Notes: a model not told the origin generated them from the letters alone. Shown: positions 6,754 through 14,086, numbered from the stretch's first letter. The stretch: DNA of 17,505 bases from an uncultured Lachnospiraceae bacterium (GCA_902803305.1 CADCPL010000027.1:1-17505); one strand, 5' to 3'. A program made the numbers and translations.

Positions 6754-8415
6754 ATGAGTGAAGAAAACGTAAGTAAAAATTTTATAGAGATGATAATCGA
6801 TGAGGACCTGTCCGAGGGAAAATACGAAGAGATCCATACACGTTTTCCGCCGGAGCCGAACGGTTATCTTCATATCGGACACGCCAAGGCGATACTTGTC
6901 AATTACGGACTTGCCAAGGAGTACGGCGGCAAGTTCAATCTCCGTTTTGACGACACGAATCCCACAAAAGAAAAAAGTGAATTCGTAGAGTCCATCAAGG
7001 AAGATGTCGCATGGCTCGGTGCGGATTGGGAGGACAGACTCTTCTTTGCGTCAAGCTATTTTGACCAGATGTATGAGGCTGCGGTTAAGCTTATCAAAAA
7101 GGGAAAGGCTTTTGTGTGCGACCTTACCGCGGATGAGATAAGAGAGTACAGAGGTACCTTTGATACGCCGGGTAAGAACAGTCCGTACAGAGACCGCAGT
7201 GTTGAGGAAAATCTCGAACTGTTCGAGAACATGAAGAACGGACTTTATGCCGACGGCGAAAAAGTGCTCCGTGCCAAGATCGATATGGCAAGCCCCAACA
7301 TCAATATGAGGGACCCGGTCATATACAGAGTCGCACATATGTCTCATCACAACACGGGTGACAAGTGGTGCATCTATCCGATGTATGATTTTGCACATCC
7401 TATAGAGGACGCTATAGAAAACGTGACGCATTCGTGCTGCACGCTTGAGTTTGAGGATCACAGACCGCTCTATGACTGGGTGGTAAAAGAACTTGAGTAT
7501 CCTCATCCTCCGAAGCAGATCGAATTTGCCAAGATGTATCTGACGAACGTCGTAACGGGAAAGAGATACATCAAGAAGCTTGTTGAGGACGGAACGGTTG
7601 ACGGATGGGATGATCCGAGACTTGTCAGCATCGCAGCTCTCAGGCGTCGCGGCTTCACTCCCGAGTCGATAAAGAAATTCGTCGATCTGTGCGGAGTTTC
7701 CAAGGCTCAGTCATCAGCGGATTATGCGATGCTCGAGTACTGTATAAGAGAAGATCTGAAGTTGTCGAGACCGCGTGTCATGGCGATACTCGATCCGATA
7801 AAACTGATCATCGACAACTATCCCGAAGGTCAGACGGAATACTTTGATGTCCCGAACAATCTTGAGAACGAATCGCTCGGATCGAGGAAGGTTCCTTTTT
7901 CAAGGGAGCTTTACATCGAACGTGATGATTTTATGGCGGAGCCGATAAAAAAATACTTCAGGCTGTTCCCGGGAAATGAAGTAAGACTCATGAACGCTTA
8001 CTTCGTTACCTGTACATCGTATGAGACGGATGCAAACGGCAATGTAACGGTTCATGCAACATATGATCCCGAGACACGTCAGGACGGCAGAGAGGTCGAT
8101 CGTAAGGTCAAGGGCACGATCCACTGGGTAAGTGCCGAGACTGCTTTTACTGCAACAGTCAGATTGTACGAGAACCTTATCGATGAGGAAAAAGGTGTTT
8201 ACAATGAGGACGGCAGCCTCAATCTGAATCCGAATTCACGCACCGTGCTTGAAGGCTGCATGCTCGAGCCGTCGCTTGCGGATGCAAAGGCGTATGAGTC
8301 ATTCCAGTTCGTAAGAAACGGATTTTTCTGCGTCGATTACAAGGATTCCAAAGAGGGTGCGCCCGTATTTAACAGAGTAGTTTCGCTCAAGAGCAGTTTC
8401 AAACTGCCGCAGTAG
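6754..8415 (+). CDS. glnS: Glutaminyl-tRNA synthetase (GlnRS)
   Basis: This 553-residue class I synthetase charges tRNA-Gln with glutamine in the cytoplasm. The ATP site starts PPEPNGYLHIGHAK, with HIGH at residues 40-43, and FNLRFDDTNP follows at 61-70. The tRNA acceptor-binding region includes DPVIYRV and YPMYDFAHPIEDAIENVTHS (208-227). The family signature VDGWDDPR with ALRRRGFTPESI (282-306) is clear and separates GlnRS from GluRS. The C-terminal anticodon-binding beta-barrels include DDFMAEPIKKYFRLFPGNEVRLMNAYF and KGTIHWVSA. The second catalytic loop reads VVTGKRYIKKL (266-276) where most GlnRS enzymes have VMSKRKL, so the MS of the KMSKS-like motif is TG. AAGGA at 6741-6745 sits 8 bases before the ATG. 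There is no C-terminal YqeY domain. The gene lies in a multi-gene operon. Confidence 0.95.
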   Translation: MSEENVSKNFIEMIIDEDLSEGKYEEIHTRFPPEPNGYLHIGHAKAILVNYGLAKEYGGKFNLRFDDTNPTKEKSEFVESIKEDVAWLGADWEDRLFFASSYFDQMYEAAVKLIKKGKAFVCDLTADEIREYRGTFDTPGKNSPYRDRSVEENLELFENMKNGLYADGEKVLRAKIDMASPNINMRDPVIYRVAHMSHHNTGDKWCIYPMYDFAHPIEDAIENVTHSCCTLEFEDHRPLYDWVVKELEYPHPPKQIEFAKMYLTNVVTGKRYIKKLVEDGTVDGWDDPRLVSIAALRRRGFTPESIKKFVDLCGVSKAQSSADYAMLEYCIREDLKLSRPRVMAILDPIKLIIDNYPEGQTEYFDVPNNLENESLGSRKVPFSRELYIERDDFMAEPIKKYFRLFPGNEVRLMNAYFVTCTSYETDANGNVTVHATYDPETRQDGREVDRKVKGTIHWVSAETAFTATVRLYENLIDEEKGVYNEDGSLNLNPNSRTVLEGCMLEPSLADAKAYESFQFVRNGFFCVDYKDSKEGAPVFNRVVSLKSSFKLPQ

Positions 8416-8438
8416 TTTTACGATAAAATCATTTTCTT

Positions 8439-8443
8439 GGAGG
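8439..8443 (+). promoter_or_regulatory. Strong ribosome binding site for the DUF2225 gene
   Basis: GGAGG lies 6 bases before ATG 8450. The gap after glnS is only 34 bases and I see no promoter in it, so this gene is translated from the glnS transcript. Confidence 0.7.
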
Positions 8444-8449
8444 TTAGAG

Positions 8450-9298
8450 ATGGGTTTATTATCAGGATTGTCCAACATGGGACTCGGAAAGCTTGAAGAC
8501 GCCGACATTTACGAAGAGGAGAAGAAAAAAGAAGCTGACACAGCAGCACCCAAGGAAGCTGTGTTTGACGAGAAAGACGTGCTCTTTGACAAATCGGCAG
8601 AATGTCCGGTATGCGGAAAGAACTTTTCGTATCGTGCGGTCAGGACCGGTAAGGCAAGGCTCCTCGGACAGGATCAGGATCTTCGGCCGAAATATGACAA
8701 GTTCGACCCTGCCAAGTATGACGTGGTCGTATGCCCTTACTGCGGTTATGCGGCACTCATCAGATATTTTACGGCTCTTCCGGATGCGCAGGTCAAGCTT
8801 GTAAAGGCCGGCATCGGAGGCAAGGTTCACGGCGTTTCGAATCCGCCTGTTTTTTCGTACGATGATGCCATTCAGAGATATCAGCTCGCACTTGCCGCAA
8901 CGATAGTTAAGCGTGCAAAGGACAGTGAGAAAGCGTATGTCTGCCTGAAGATGGCCTGGATAATAAGAGGGAAAAAAGAATCGCTCCCTCTCGATACCGA
9001 GAACTACGATGAGGTCATGAAGGAACTCACCGATGATGAGTATGAGGCACTCAAGTTCGCATATGACGGATTCGTAAGTGCGCGTCAGAAAGAGAGTTTC
9101 CCGATCGCGGGCATGGATGAGATCACTATCGATTATCTGATCGGAGTCCTTGCTGCGAAGTTCGGTGAATTCGATACGGCGCAGAAGATGATAGCGGGAA
9201 TACTCATGAACAAGTCCGCGAACAACAGGATCAAAGACCGTGCAAGGGATCTCAAGGAACAGGTTCTTGCCGATATGAAAGCGAAAGGAGAACTCTAA
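8450..9298 (+). CDS. DUF2225 family zinc-binding protein
   Basis: The 282-residue product has two CxxC knuckles, CPVC at residues 52-55 and CPYC at 95-98, in the arrangement CPVCGKNFSYRAVRTGK ... YDVVVCPYCGYAALIRYF. That is the signature of the DUF2225 family, common in Firmicutes. The four cysteines should bind one zinc ion. The N-terminus is a short charged segment (YEEEKKKEAD). The C-terminal two thirds are helical and TPR-like (YQLALAATIVKRA, KAYVCLKMAWIIRGKKE, YLIGVLAAKFGEFDTAQKMIAGILM), suggesting a protein-binding scaffold. It has no signal peptide. The family's function is not established. Its stop overlaps the next start by one base (TAATG), so the two genes are likely coupled. Confidence 0.85.
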   Translation: MGLLSGLSNMGLGKLEDADIYEEEKKKEADTAAPKEAVFDEKDVLFDKSAECPVCGKNFSYRAVRTGKARLLGQDQDLRPKYDKFDPAKYDVVVCPYCGYAALIRYFTALPDAQVKLVKAGIGGKVHGVSNPPVFSYDDAIQRYQLALAATIVKRAKDSEKAYVCLKMAWIIRGKKESLPLDTENYDEVMKELTDDEYEALKFAYDGFVSARQKESFPIAGMDEITIDYLIGVLAAKFGEFDTAQKMIAGILMNKSANNRIKDRARDLKEQVLADMKAKGEL

Positions 9299-9717
9299 TG
9301 AAAGCATTTGGAAAGTTTGTAACATTTGTAGGTATCACCGGAGCAGCTCTTGCAGGACTGTGGTATTTTTGCGAAGTCAACAAGGACAAGTGCGAGTGCG
9401 CATGTGATGACGGTGAGGCTTCGGAGGAAAAGAAGAGCGCAAAGGAAAGATCATATGTCAGCCTTGATCCCGAGATCAAGGAAGAGGCAGGAAAAGTCTT
9501 AGAGGAAACGAAGAAGGTTGCCAGGGAAGCAGGCAAGGTTGCGCAGGAGGGTAAGGATACTCTCAAGAAAGCCGTTAAGTCCGCTGCTGCTGATATGGTT
9601 TCAAAGGCTGAGGAAAAGGCCCGCGGAGTCGGCCTCGTAAAGGATGACAAAGAAAAGACGAGTGATTTTGAATTTGAGGACTTCGATAAAGAAGCATCAC
9701 ATATCGATATTCAGTAG
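9298..9717 (+). CDS. Small membrane-anchored charged protein, YtxH-like
   Basis: The 139-residue product has an N-terminal hydrophobic segment (FVTFVGITGAALAGLWYFC, about residues 7-25). A short cysteine cluster (CECAC) and an acidic patch follow. A long Lys/Glu/Ala helix (EAGKVLEETKKVAREAGKVAQEGKDTLKKAVKSAAADMV, about 63-101) and an acidic tail (DFEFEDFD) complete it. This layout resembles YtxH-type or other apolipophorin-like stress and envelope proteins, but similarity of composition is weak evidence. The ATG shares one base with the DUF2225 stop. The 3' end overlaps the start region of the parvulin lipoprotein gene in another frame, by 44 to 74 bases depending on the start chosen there. 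Confidence 0.65.
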   Translation: MKAFGKFVTFVGITGAALAGLWYFCEVNKDKCECACDDGEASEEKKSAKERSYVSLDPEIKEEAGKVLEETKKVAREAGKVAQEGKDTLKKAVKSAAADMVSKAEEKARGVGLVKDDKEKTSDFEFEDFDKEASHIDIQ

Positions 9718-10765
9718 GATCGTATTACCGGTTGCGGCGCTGATGCTTTTGTGCGGATGCCGGAGCGGGAAGCTCCCGACGGAGGTAGTGCTCACGTCTG
9801 ATTTTCTCGAAGACGAGGTCTTCAGGCTGGAAGGACATCCGTGCATGAAGAACGAGATCATGGTCTATCTCGTCAATTCGGAGAACGGGTACAGTGAAGT
9901 CTTCGGAGACCGGATATGGTCTGTTCCCGTGGGCGAAGGTACGCTTGAGGACTCCTACAAGGATAACATCCTGGCCAGGATCGCGCAGATCAAGACGATG
10001 AATCTTCTGGCGCAGGAACTGGGCGTGGCGCTTGATGACGATGATAATGCCAAGACTGTGGCCGCTGCGAGGGAATACTACGACTCTCTGACGGAAGCCG
10101 AGAGGAACTATCTTGACGTTACGATGGATGACATCTCGGCGATGTATCGGGAGTTTGCGACCGCAAACAAAGTTTACGAAGCCGTTACCGAAGGCGTCAA
10201 TCCGGAGATCAGTGACGATGAGGCAAGAACGATAACCGTCAGGACGATACTGATCAAAACGTACAAGACCGACGGTGCGGGAAACAGGATAGAGTACAAC
10301 GAGGAAGAAAAGAAAAATGCTCTTGCCCGCATAGCCCGGCTTCGGCAGAGGATAACGGACGGCGAATCTTTTGAACTTGTGGCGGTCGATAACAACGAAG
10401 ACACAAAGGGTGAGTACAGCTTCGGCCGCGGGGTCATGCCGCCGGAATTTGAGGAAGCGGCTTTTAACCTCGGTGTCGGGGAAGTGAGTGATATAGTAGA
10501 GACCGAATACGGGTACCACCTGATATACTGTGTCTCGACGTTCAATCCCGAAGAAACGGACGCCAACAAAGAAAAGATAGTAGAGAAGCGTAAGCAGGAA
10601 GCCTTTAATGATGTATATAATGAATTTCTGACGCGGCTCACATCCAATCTCAACAAACCACTGTATGACAGCATACACTTCGATGCCGGGGCGGTGGTCA
10701 AAACAACAGGATTTTTCGATATTTACGATAAGTATTTTACGATTGTTAGCACTCAAGGTGATTGA
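9644..10765 (+). CDS. PrsA-like parvulin peptidyl-prolyl isomerase lipoprotein
   Basis: The product has a lipoprotein signal peptide: basic residues (RTSIKKHH), a hydrophobic core (IVLPVAALMLL) and a lipobox LCGC, with the lipid-bearing Cys at residue 39 counted from ATG 9644. A helical chaperone region follows. A PpiC/parvulin domain covers about residues 192-300, including TVRTILIKT, ALARIARLRQRITDGESFELVA, FGRGVMPPEFEEAAFNLGVGEVSDIVETEYGYHLIYCV. Such proteins fold secreted proteins on the outer face of the membrane. The start is uncertain. No start codon lies between the previous stop and the hydrophobic core, so translation must begin inside the preceding gene, at ATG 9644, GTG 9662, TTG 9668 or TTG 9674. 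TTG 9674 gives the most typical signal-peptide length, while ATG 9644 has AAGG directly against it. The stop codon lies inside the CIRCE element. Confidence 0.82.
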   Translation: MTKKRRVILNLRTSIKKHHISIFSRIVLPVAALMLLCGCRSGKLPTEVVLTSDFLEDEVFRLEGHPCMKNEIMVYLVNSENGYSEVFGDRIWSVPVGEGTLEDSYKDNILARIAQIKTMNLLAQELGVALDDDDNAKTVAAAREYYDSLTEAERNYLDVTMDDISAMYREFATANKVYEAVTEGVNPEISDDEARTITVRTILIKTYKTDGAGNRIEYNEEEKKNALARIARLRQRITDGESFELVAVDNNEDTKGEYSFGRGVMPPEFEEAAFNLGVGEVSDIVETEYGYHLIYCVSTFNPEETDANKEKIVEKRKQEAFNDVYNEFLTRLTSNLNKPLYDSIHFDAGAVVKTTGFFDIYDKYFTIVSTQGD

Positions 10766-10772
10766 GTGCTAA
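10746..10772 (+). promoter_or_regulatory. CIRCE operator (HrcA binding site), perfect
   Basis: TTAGCACTC (10746-10754), a 9-base spacer and GAGTGCTAA (10764-10772) match the CIRCE consensus in all 18 arm bases. HrcA binds CIRCE and represses heat-shock genes until misfolded protein titrates GroEL. Here it lies 7 bases upstream of the -35 box of the htpG promoter and contains the TGA stop (10763-10765) of the parvulin gene. Confidence 0.95.
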
Positions 10773-10778
10773 TTTTTT
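10746..10778 (+). terminator. Possible intrinsic terminator formed by the CIRCE palindrome
   Basis: The two 9-base arms of CIRCE can form a hairpin in RNA with a 9-base loop. Six T residues (10773-10778) follow directly. This is the layout of a Rho-independent terminator for the upstream glnS-parvulin operon, though the stem is modest (4 of 9 pairs are G-C). The hairpin includes the last codons of the parvulin gene, so terminating ribosomes could interfere with folding. Confidence 0.45.
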
Positions 10779-10779
10779 C

Positions 10780-10808
10780 TTGACTTTGGAAGATGGCGGC
10801 ATTATTAT
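10780..10808 (+). promoter_or_regulatory. Sigma-A promoter of htpG
   Basis: -35 TTGACT (10780-10785), a 17-base spacer and -10 TATTAT (10803-10808) each differ from consensus at one position. The predicted transcript starts near 10815 and has a leader of about 35-40 bases before the start codon. Confidence 0.8.
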
Positions 10809-10835
10809 TTGTAAAGAGAAAAAGTACCAAAGTAC

Positions 10836-10846
10836 AGGAGAGGTGA
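10836..10846 (+). promoter_or_regulatory. Ribosome binding site deciding the htpG start
   Basis: AGGAGAGGTGA ends 5 bases before ATG 10852. This rules out the longer in-frame reading from TTG 10762, which would begin inside CIRCE and upstream of the promoter. Confidence 0.85.
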
Positions 10847-10851
10847 TAAAT

Positions 10852-12951
10852 ATGGCTAAAAAAGGCAGTTTAACGATCAACAGTGAGAATATCTTTCCCA
10901 TAATAAAGAAATGGATGTACAGCGATCACGACATATTTGCGAGGGAGCTCGTAAGTAACGGCTGTGATGCGATCACGAAGCTGAAAAAGCTTGATATGAT
11001 CGGACAGTACAGCATTCCCGAAGGAGCCGATATGGAGATCAGGATCGTAGTGGATCCCGAGAACAAGAAGGTTTCCTTTACAGATACCGGTCTTGGAATG
11101 GATGCCGATGAGGTTGAGGAATACATCACGCAGATCGCTTTTTCGGGTGCGACGGCATTTCTTGAAAAATACAAGGACAAGACAAACGATGACCAGATCA
11201 TAGGCCATTTCGGACTCGGATTTTACTCGGCTTTCATGGTAGCCGATGAAGTGCATATCGATACGCTTTCGTACAAAGAGGGCGCCAAGGCGGTCCACTG
11301 GGAATGTGACGGCGGCACCGAGTATTCGATGGAAGACGGGGACAGGGACAGCGTAGGTACTACGATCACGCTTTTCCTTAACGAAGATTCCCTCGAATTC
11401 TGCAACGAATACAGGATGCGCGAAGTGCTGAAGAAGTACTGTTCGTTCATGCCAGTGCCCATCTTCCTCGTAAAGGAAGGAGCCGAGACTCAGTATGAGA
11501 ACGTTCCTGCAGATGAAGTAACGGAGAAGGATACCGTTATCGAGAAGTACAAGGAAGAAGCCAAGTACGAGGAACAGGAGAAGGACGGCAAGAAGGAAAA
11601 AGTCGAGATCAGCCCGGAACGCGAGATGGCTAAGATAGTAAAGCGCGAGGTGCCGATCAACGATCCGAACCCGCTGTGGGCAAAGCATCCGAGCGACTGC
11701 AGCAAAGAGGAGTATCTCGAATTTTACCGCAAGGTATTCATGGATTACAAGGAGCCACTCTTCTGGATACATCTGAACATGGACTATCCGTTCAATCTGA
11801 AGGGAATACTGTATTTCCCGAAGATCAACATGGAGTACGAATCCATTGAGGGCGTCATCAAACTGTACAACAACCAGGTGTTCATCGCCGATAACATCAA
11901 GGAAGTTATCCCCGAGTTCCTGATGCTCTTAAAGGGTGTCATCGACTGTCCTGATCTGCCCCTTAACGTATCGCGTTCGGCTCTCCAGAATGACGGGTTC
12001 GTGCAGAAGATCAGCGACTACATCACCAAGAAAGTAGCGGATAAGCTTGCCGGAATGTGCAAGACCGAGAAGGAAGAATACGAGAAGTATTGGGACGACA
12101 TCAGTCCTTTTATCAAATACGGATGCCTCAAGGACGACAAGTTCTGCGAAAAGATGACGGATTATATCCTGTTCAAGGATATAGACGACAAATACATGAC
12201 ACTTCCGGAGTGTCTTGAACTTCCCGAGAAGAAGGAAAAGGCGACCGATGAGAACGGCGAAGAGGTTGAGGCGGAAGTAGTCGAAGAAGACGCTGCCAAA
12301 GACGAGAAGAAAGAGGACGGCGAGGAAAAAGAGAAGATCCGCAAGACGATCTACTATGTCACCGATCTCGTTCAGCAGTCGCAGTACATCAACATGTTCA
12401 GAGAGCAGGGAATGAACGCGGTAGTCATGACGCACAACATCGACCAGCCCTTCATCAACCAGCTTGAATCGAAGAACGAGGATATCCGCTTCATGAGGAT
12501 AGATGCGGACATCACGGATTCATCGAGACAGGATGCTACGAAGAAGGATAAGAAGAAAGCCGAAAAAGACGAGAAGTCTCTTGCGGAGCTGTTCCATAAG
12601 GCACTTTCAAACGATAAGCTTACGGTCAAGCTCGAGATACTGAAGAATGAGAATATCTCATCGATCCTTACCGTATCAGAACAGTCGCGTCGTATGCAGG
12701 ATATGATGAAGATGTATGCGATGGGCGGAATGGATCCTTCGATGTTCGGAGCCGAGGGCGAGACGCTTGTCCTCAACAGCAGGAACGAACTTGTAAAATA
12801 CCTTATCAATCATATGGAATCAGAGGACGCACAGTTGTTTGCGGCACAGCTTTACGACCTTGCGGTCCTTGCAAACAGACCTCTTGCCGCCGATGCCATG
12901 ACGAAGTTCGTGGCAAGGAGCAATGAGATCATGCTCAAGCTTACCAAATAG
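10852..12951 (+). CDS. htpG: Molecular chaperone HtpG (bacterial Hsp90)
   Basis: The 699-residue product is an ATP-driven dimeric chaperone of the cytoplasm. The N-terminal GHKL ATPase domain has RELVSNGCDA (31-40, catalytic Glu32), DTGLGM (78-83) and GHFGLGF (118-124). The middle domain includes PLWAKHPSDCSKEEYLEFYRKVF and the ATP-contacting arginine in LNVSRSALQ (371-379). The C-terminal dimerisation domain includes RRMQDMMKMYAMGGMDPSMFG (613-633). It is longer than the roughly 620-residue E. coli protein. Much of the excess lies in an acidic stretch, about residues 458-497 (KEKATDENGEEVEAEVVEED onward), and a Lys-rich stretch at about 562-576. A weaker charged linker lies at 230-258. Expression should be heat-inducible through HrcA/CIRCE. 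In B. subtilis, by contrast, htpG is not under HrcA. Confidence 0.95.
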   Translation: MAKKGSLTINSENIFPIIKKWMYSDHDIFARELVSNGCDAITKLKKLDMIGQYSIPEGADMEIRIVVDPENKKVSFTDTGLGMDADEVEEYITQIAFSGATAFLEKYKDKTNDDQIIGHFGLGFYSAFMVADEVHIDTLSYKEGAKAVHWECDGGTEYSMEDGDRDSVGTTITLFLNEDSLEFCNEYRMREVLKKYCSFMPVPIFLVKEGAETQYENVPADEVTEKDTVIEKYKEEAKYEEQEKDGKKEKVEISPEREMAKIVKREVPINDPNPLWAKHPSDCSKEEYLEFYRKVFMDYKEPLFWIHLNMDYPFNLKGILYFPKINMEYESIEGVIKLYNNQVFIADNIKEVIPEFLMLLKGVIDCPDLPLNVSRSALQNDGFVQKISDYITKKVADKLAGMCKTEKEEYEKYWDDISPFIKYGCLKDDKFCEKMTDYILFKDIDDKYMTLPECLELPEKKEKATDENGEEVEAEVVEEDAAKDEKKEDGEEKEKIRKTIYYVTDLVQQSQYINMFREQGMNAVVMTHNIDQPFINQLESKNEDIRFMRIDADITDSSRQDATKKDKKKAEKDEKSLAELFHKALSNDKLTVKLEILKNENISSILTVSEQSRRMQDMMKMYAMGGMDPSMFGAEGETLVLNSRNELVKYLINHMESEDAQLFAAQLYDLAVLANRPLAADAMTKFVARSNEIMLKLTK

Positions 12952-13004
12952 CAGACGGTTTCGGCCTGTAAATACAATATATGGTGTTGTTACGGTAAAA
13001 AAAG

Positions 13005-13013
13005 TGGTATAAT
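13005..13013 (+). promoter_or_regulatory. Extended -10 promoter for the pseudo-receiver gene
   Basis: TGGTATAAT combines the TGn extension with a perfect TATAAT at 13008-13013. A possible -35, TTGTTA, lies at 12987-12992 with a short 15-base spacer, so the extended -10 probably carries the promoter. A second -10-like box, TATACT, lies at 13018-13023. I see no convincing terminator for htpG in the 53 bases before this site. Confidence 0.6.
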
Positions 13014-13037
13014 ATGCTATACTATGGTTTTTTGTAC

Positions 13038-13042
13038 GGGAG
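13038..13042 (+). promoter_or_regulatory. Ribosome binding site of the pseudo-receiver gene
   Basis: GGGAG lies 6 bases before ATG 13049, supporting that start. Confidence 0.6.
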
Positions 13043-13048
13043 AATCGT

Positions 13049-14041
13049 ATGGACGCTAGCATTTTGTACCTGCAGGCCAATGAGACTATTGCGAACAATT
13101 TAAAAGACAGGTTCAACGACGAGGGTATAGAGTTCATCTTCGTCTCGTCTGCAGCGGAAGCGTTTGAGATGCTTGAGCAAAGGGAGTTTTATCTGACGCT
13201 GACCGACGGGTTCATTCCCGATATGCGGATACATGATTTTGTCGACAAGTGCTGCAGAATGTACCCGGACATGGTACTTGATGTGTGCATGGATCTGACC
13301 GATCCGAAATACGTTCCTATGATCGTCAACGAGGAATGCGTCCGCAAAGTATTCCTGCCGCCCTGGAACATCGAAGATATAGTCGAGGGCGTCAAGTCGT
13401 CGATAGATGAGGCGTATATACATCGCGATCTTGTGCGAAGGATCAATGAGCTCAGGGCGGATGAGAATTCATTTGCCGACATGATCGATTCTCTCAAGAG
13501 ATCGCTCCTGCGGCAGCAGTACAGCTACAACAAGATAGCACCTTTTTTCAACCGTGTTCTGGATGCATTCCTGCGACGCATGAACATGGACAGTACGTAC
13601 AGCAATTTTGTGAAGCGCTCGTGCGACAAGATGATGCGCCTTCAGACAAGTGCGTACTTTAAGAGCGCCGATATGAAGACCATCATAAGGGACAACATGG
13701 TTGATGCTCTTAAGAAAAATGACAGAGTGAGTGTAGGGGAAGTGAAGAGCTGCCTCTACGGCGAAGTGCCCAGATCCGCAATGGCGGATCTGACTTTTGC
13801 TTTATGGATACTTGCGGTCATGGAAGGGTATAAATGCGAGAGTGCGCAGCTTACCGTCGACAGCAGATATGTCACATCCAAGAAGTGCGAATACAAGCTT
13901 TCGGTCATCGGTACGAAAAAAACGGACCTTCCGATCGATATCCAGCTGTATATCGCGAATATCCTCAGTAATATCGTTGACGAGTACCAGAGGTACGATA
14001 TTACGGACGGATGGGCATATGAATTGCGTATAACGCTATAG
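13049..14041 (+). CDS. Degenerate receiver-domain (pseudo-response-regulator) protein
   Basis: The first 120 or so residues of this 330-residue protein follow the receiver fold. Beta-1 is ILYLQANE, alpha-1 is NNLKDRF, beta-3 is FYLTLTDGFIPDM with Asp53 in the phospho-acceptor position, and beta-5 is VFLPPWNIEDIVEGV. The acidic pair normally ending beta-1 is absent (QAN instead of DD), and the conserved Lys of the KPF motif is replaced in LPPW. Ordinary Mg-dependent phosphorylation is therefore doubtful. The C-terminal 200 residues are a helical region (RINELRADENSFADMIDSLKRSLLRQQ, NKIAPFFNRVLDAFL) ending in a beta-rich segment (AQLTVDSRYVTSKKCEYKLSVIG). I see no helix-turn-helix, GGDEF, EAL or HD motif. 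It may be an output or partner-binding domain, perhaps a decayed kinase-like domain. It sits between htpG and a cell-wall synthase gene. Confidence 0.7.
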   Translation: MDASILYLQANETIANNLKDRFNDEGIEFIFVSSAAEAFEMLEQREFYLTLTDGFIPDMRIHDFVDKCCRMYPDMVLDVCMDLTDPKYVPMIVNEECVRKVFLPPWNIEDIVEGVKSSIDEAYIHRDLVRRINELRADENSFADMIDSLKRSLLRQQYSYNKIAPFFNRVLDAFLRRMNMDSTYSNFVKRSCDKMMRLQTSAYFKSADMKTIIRDNMVDALKKNDRVSVGEVKSCLYGEVPRSAMADLTFALWILAVMEGYKCESAQLTVDSRYVTSKKCEYKLSVIGTKKTDLPIDIQLYIANILSNIVDEYQRYDITDGWAYELRITL

Positions 14042-14042
14042 T

Positions 14043-14070
14043 TTGATACAATATTCTTTTAGGGTATGAG
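14043..14070 (+). promoter_or_regulatory. Weak candidate promoter for the class A PBP gene
   Basis: TTGATA (14043-14048), a 16-base spacer and TATGAG (14065-14070) form one possible promoter. An alternative is TTGCGT (14024-14029) with a 17-base spacer and TACAAT (14047-14052). Both are imperfect, and read-through from the upstream gene is also possible. Confidence 0.35.
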
Positions 14071-14086
14071 TTTTTTGAGGATATAG

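Noticed and set aside
8416..8432. Short AT palindrome (TTTTA CGA TAAAA) after glnS, considered as a terminator
   Set aside because: The stem is only five A-T pairs with no T-tract in the right place, and the next gene follows closely with a good ribosome site.
9725..10756. Long reverse-strand open frame opposite the parvulin gene
   Set aside because: The + strand frame has a lipobox and a PpiC domain. The reverse product shows no recognisable motif.
10762..10851. Possible 30-residue N-terminal extension of HtpG from TTG 10762
   Set aside because: It would start inside CIRCE and upstream of the promoter. A strong ribosome site precedes ATG 10852, where the normal HtpG N-terminus begins.
12952..12978. 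Possible htpG terminator hairpin just after the stop codon
   Set aside because: The GACGG and CCTGT segments do not pair properly and no T-tract follows, so I did not call a terminator.
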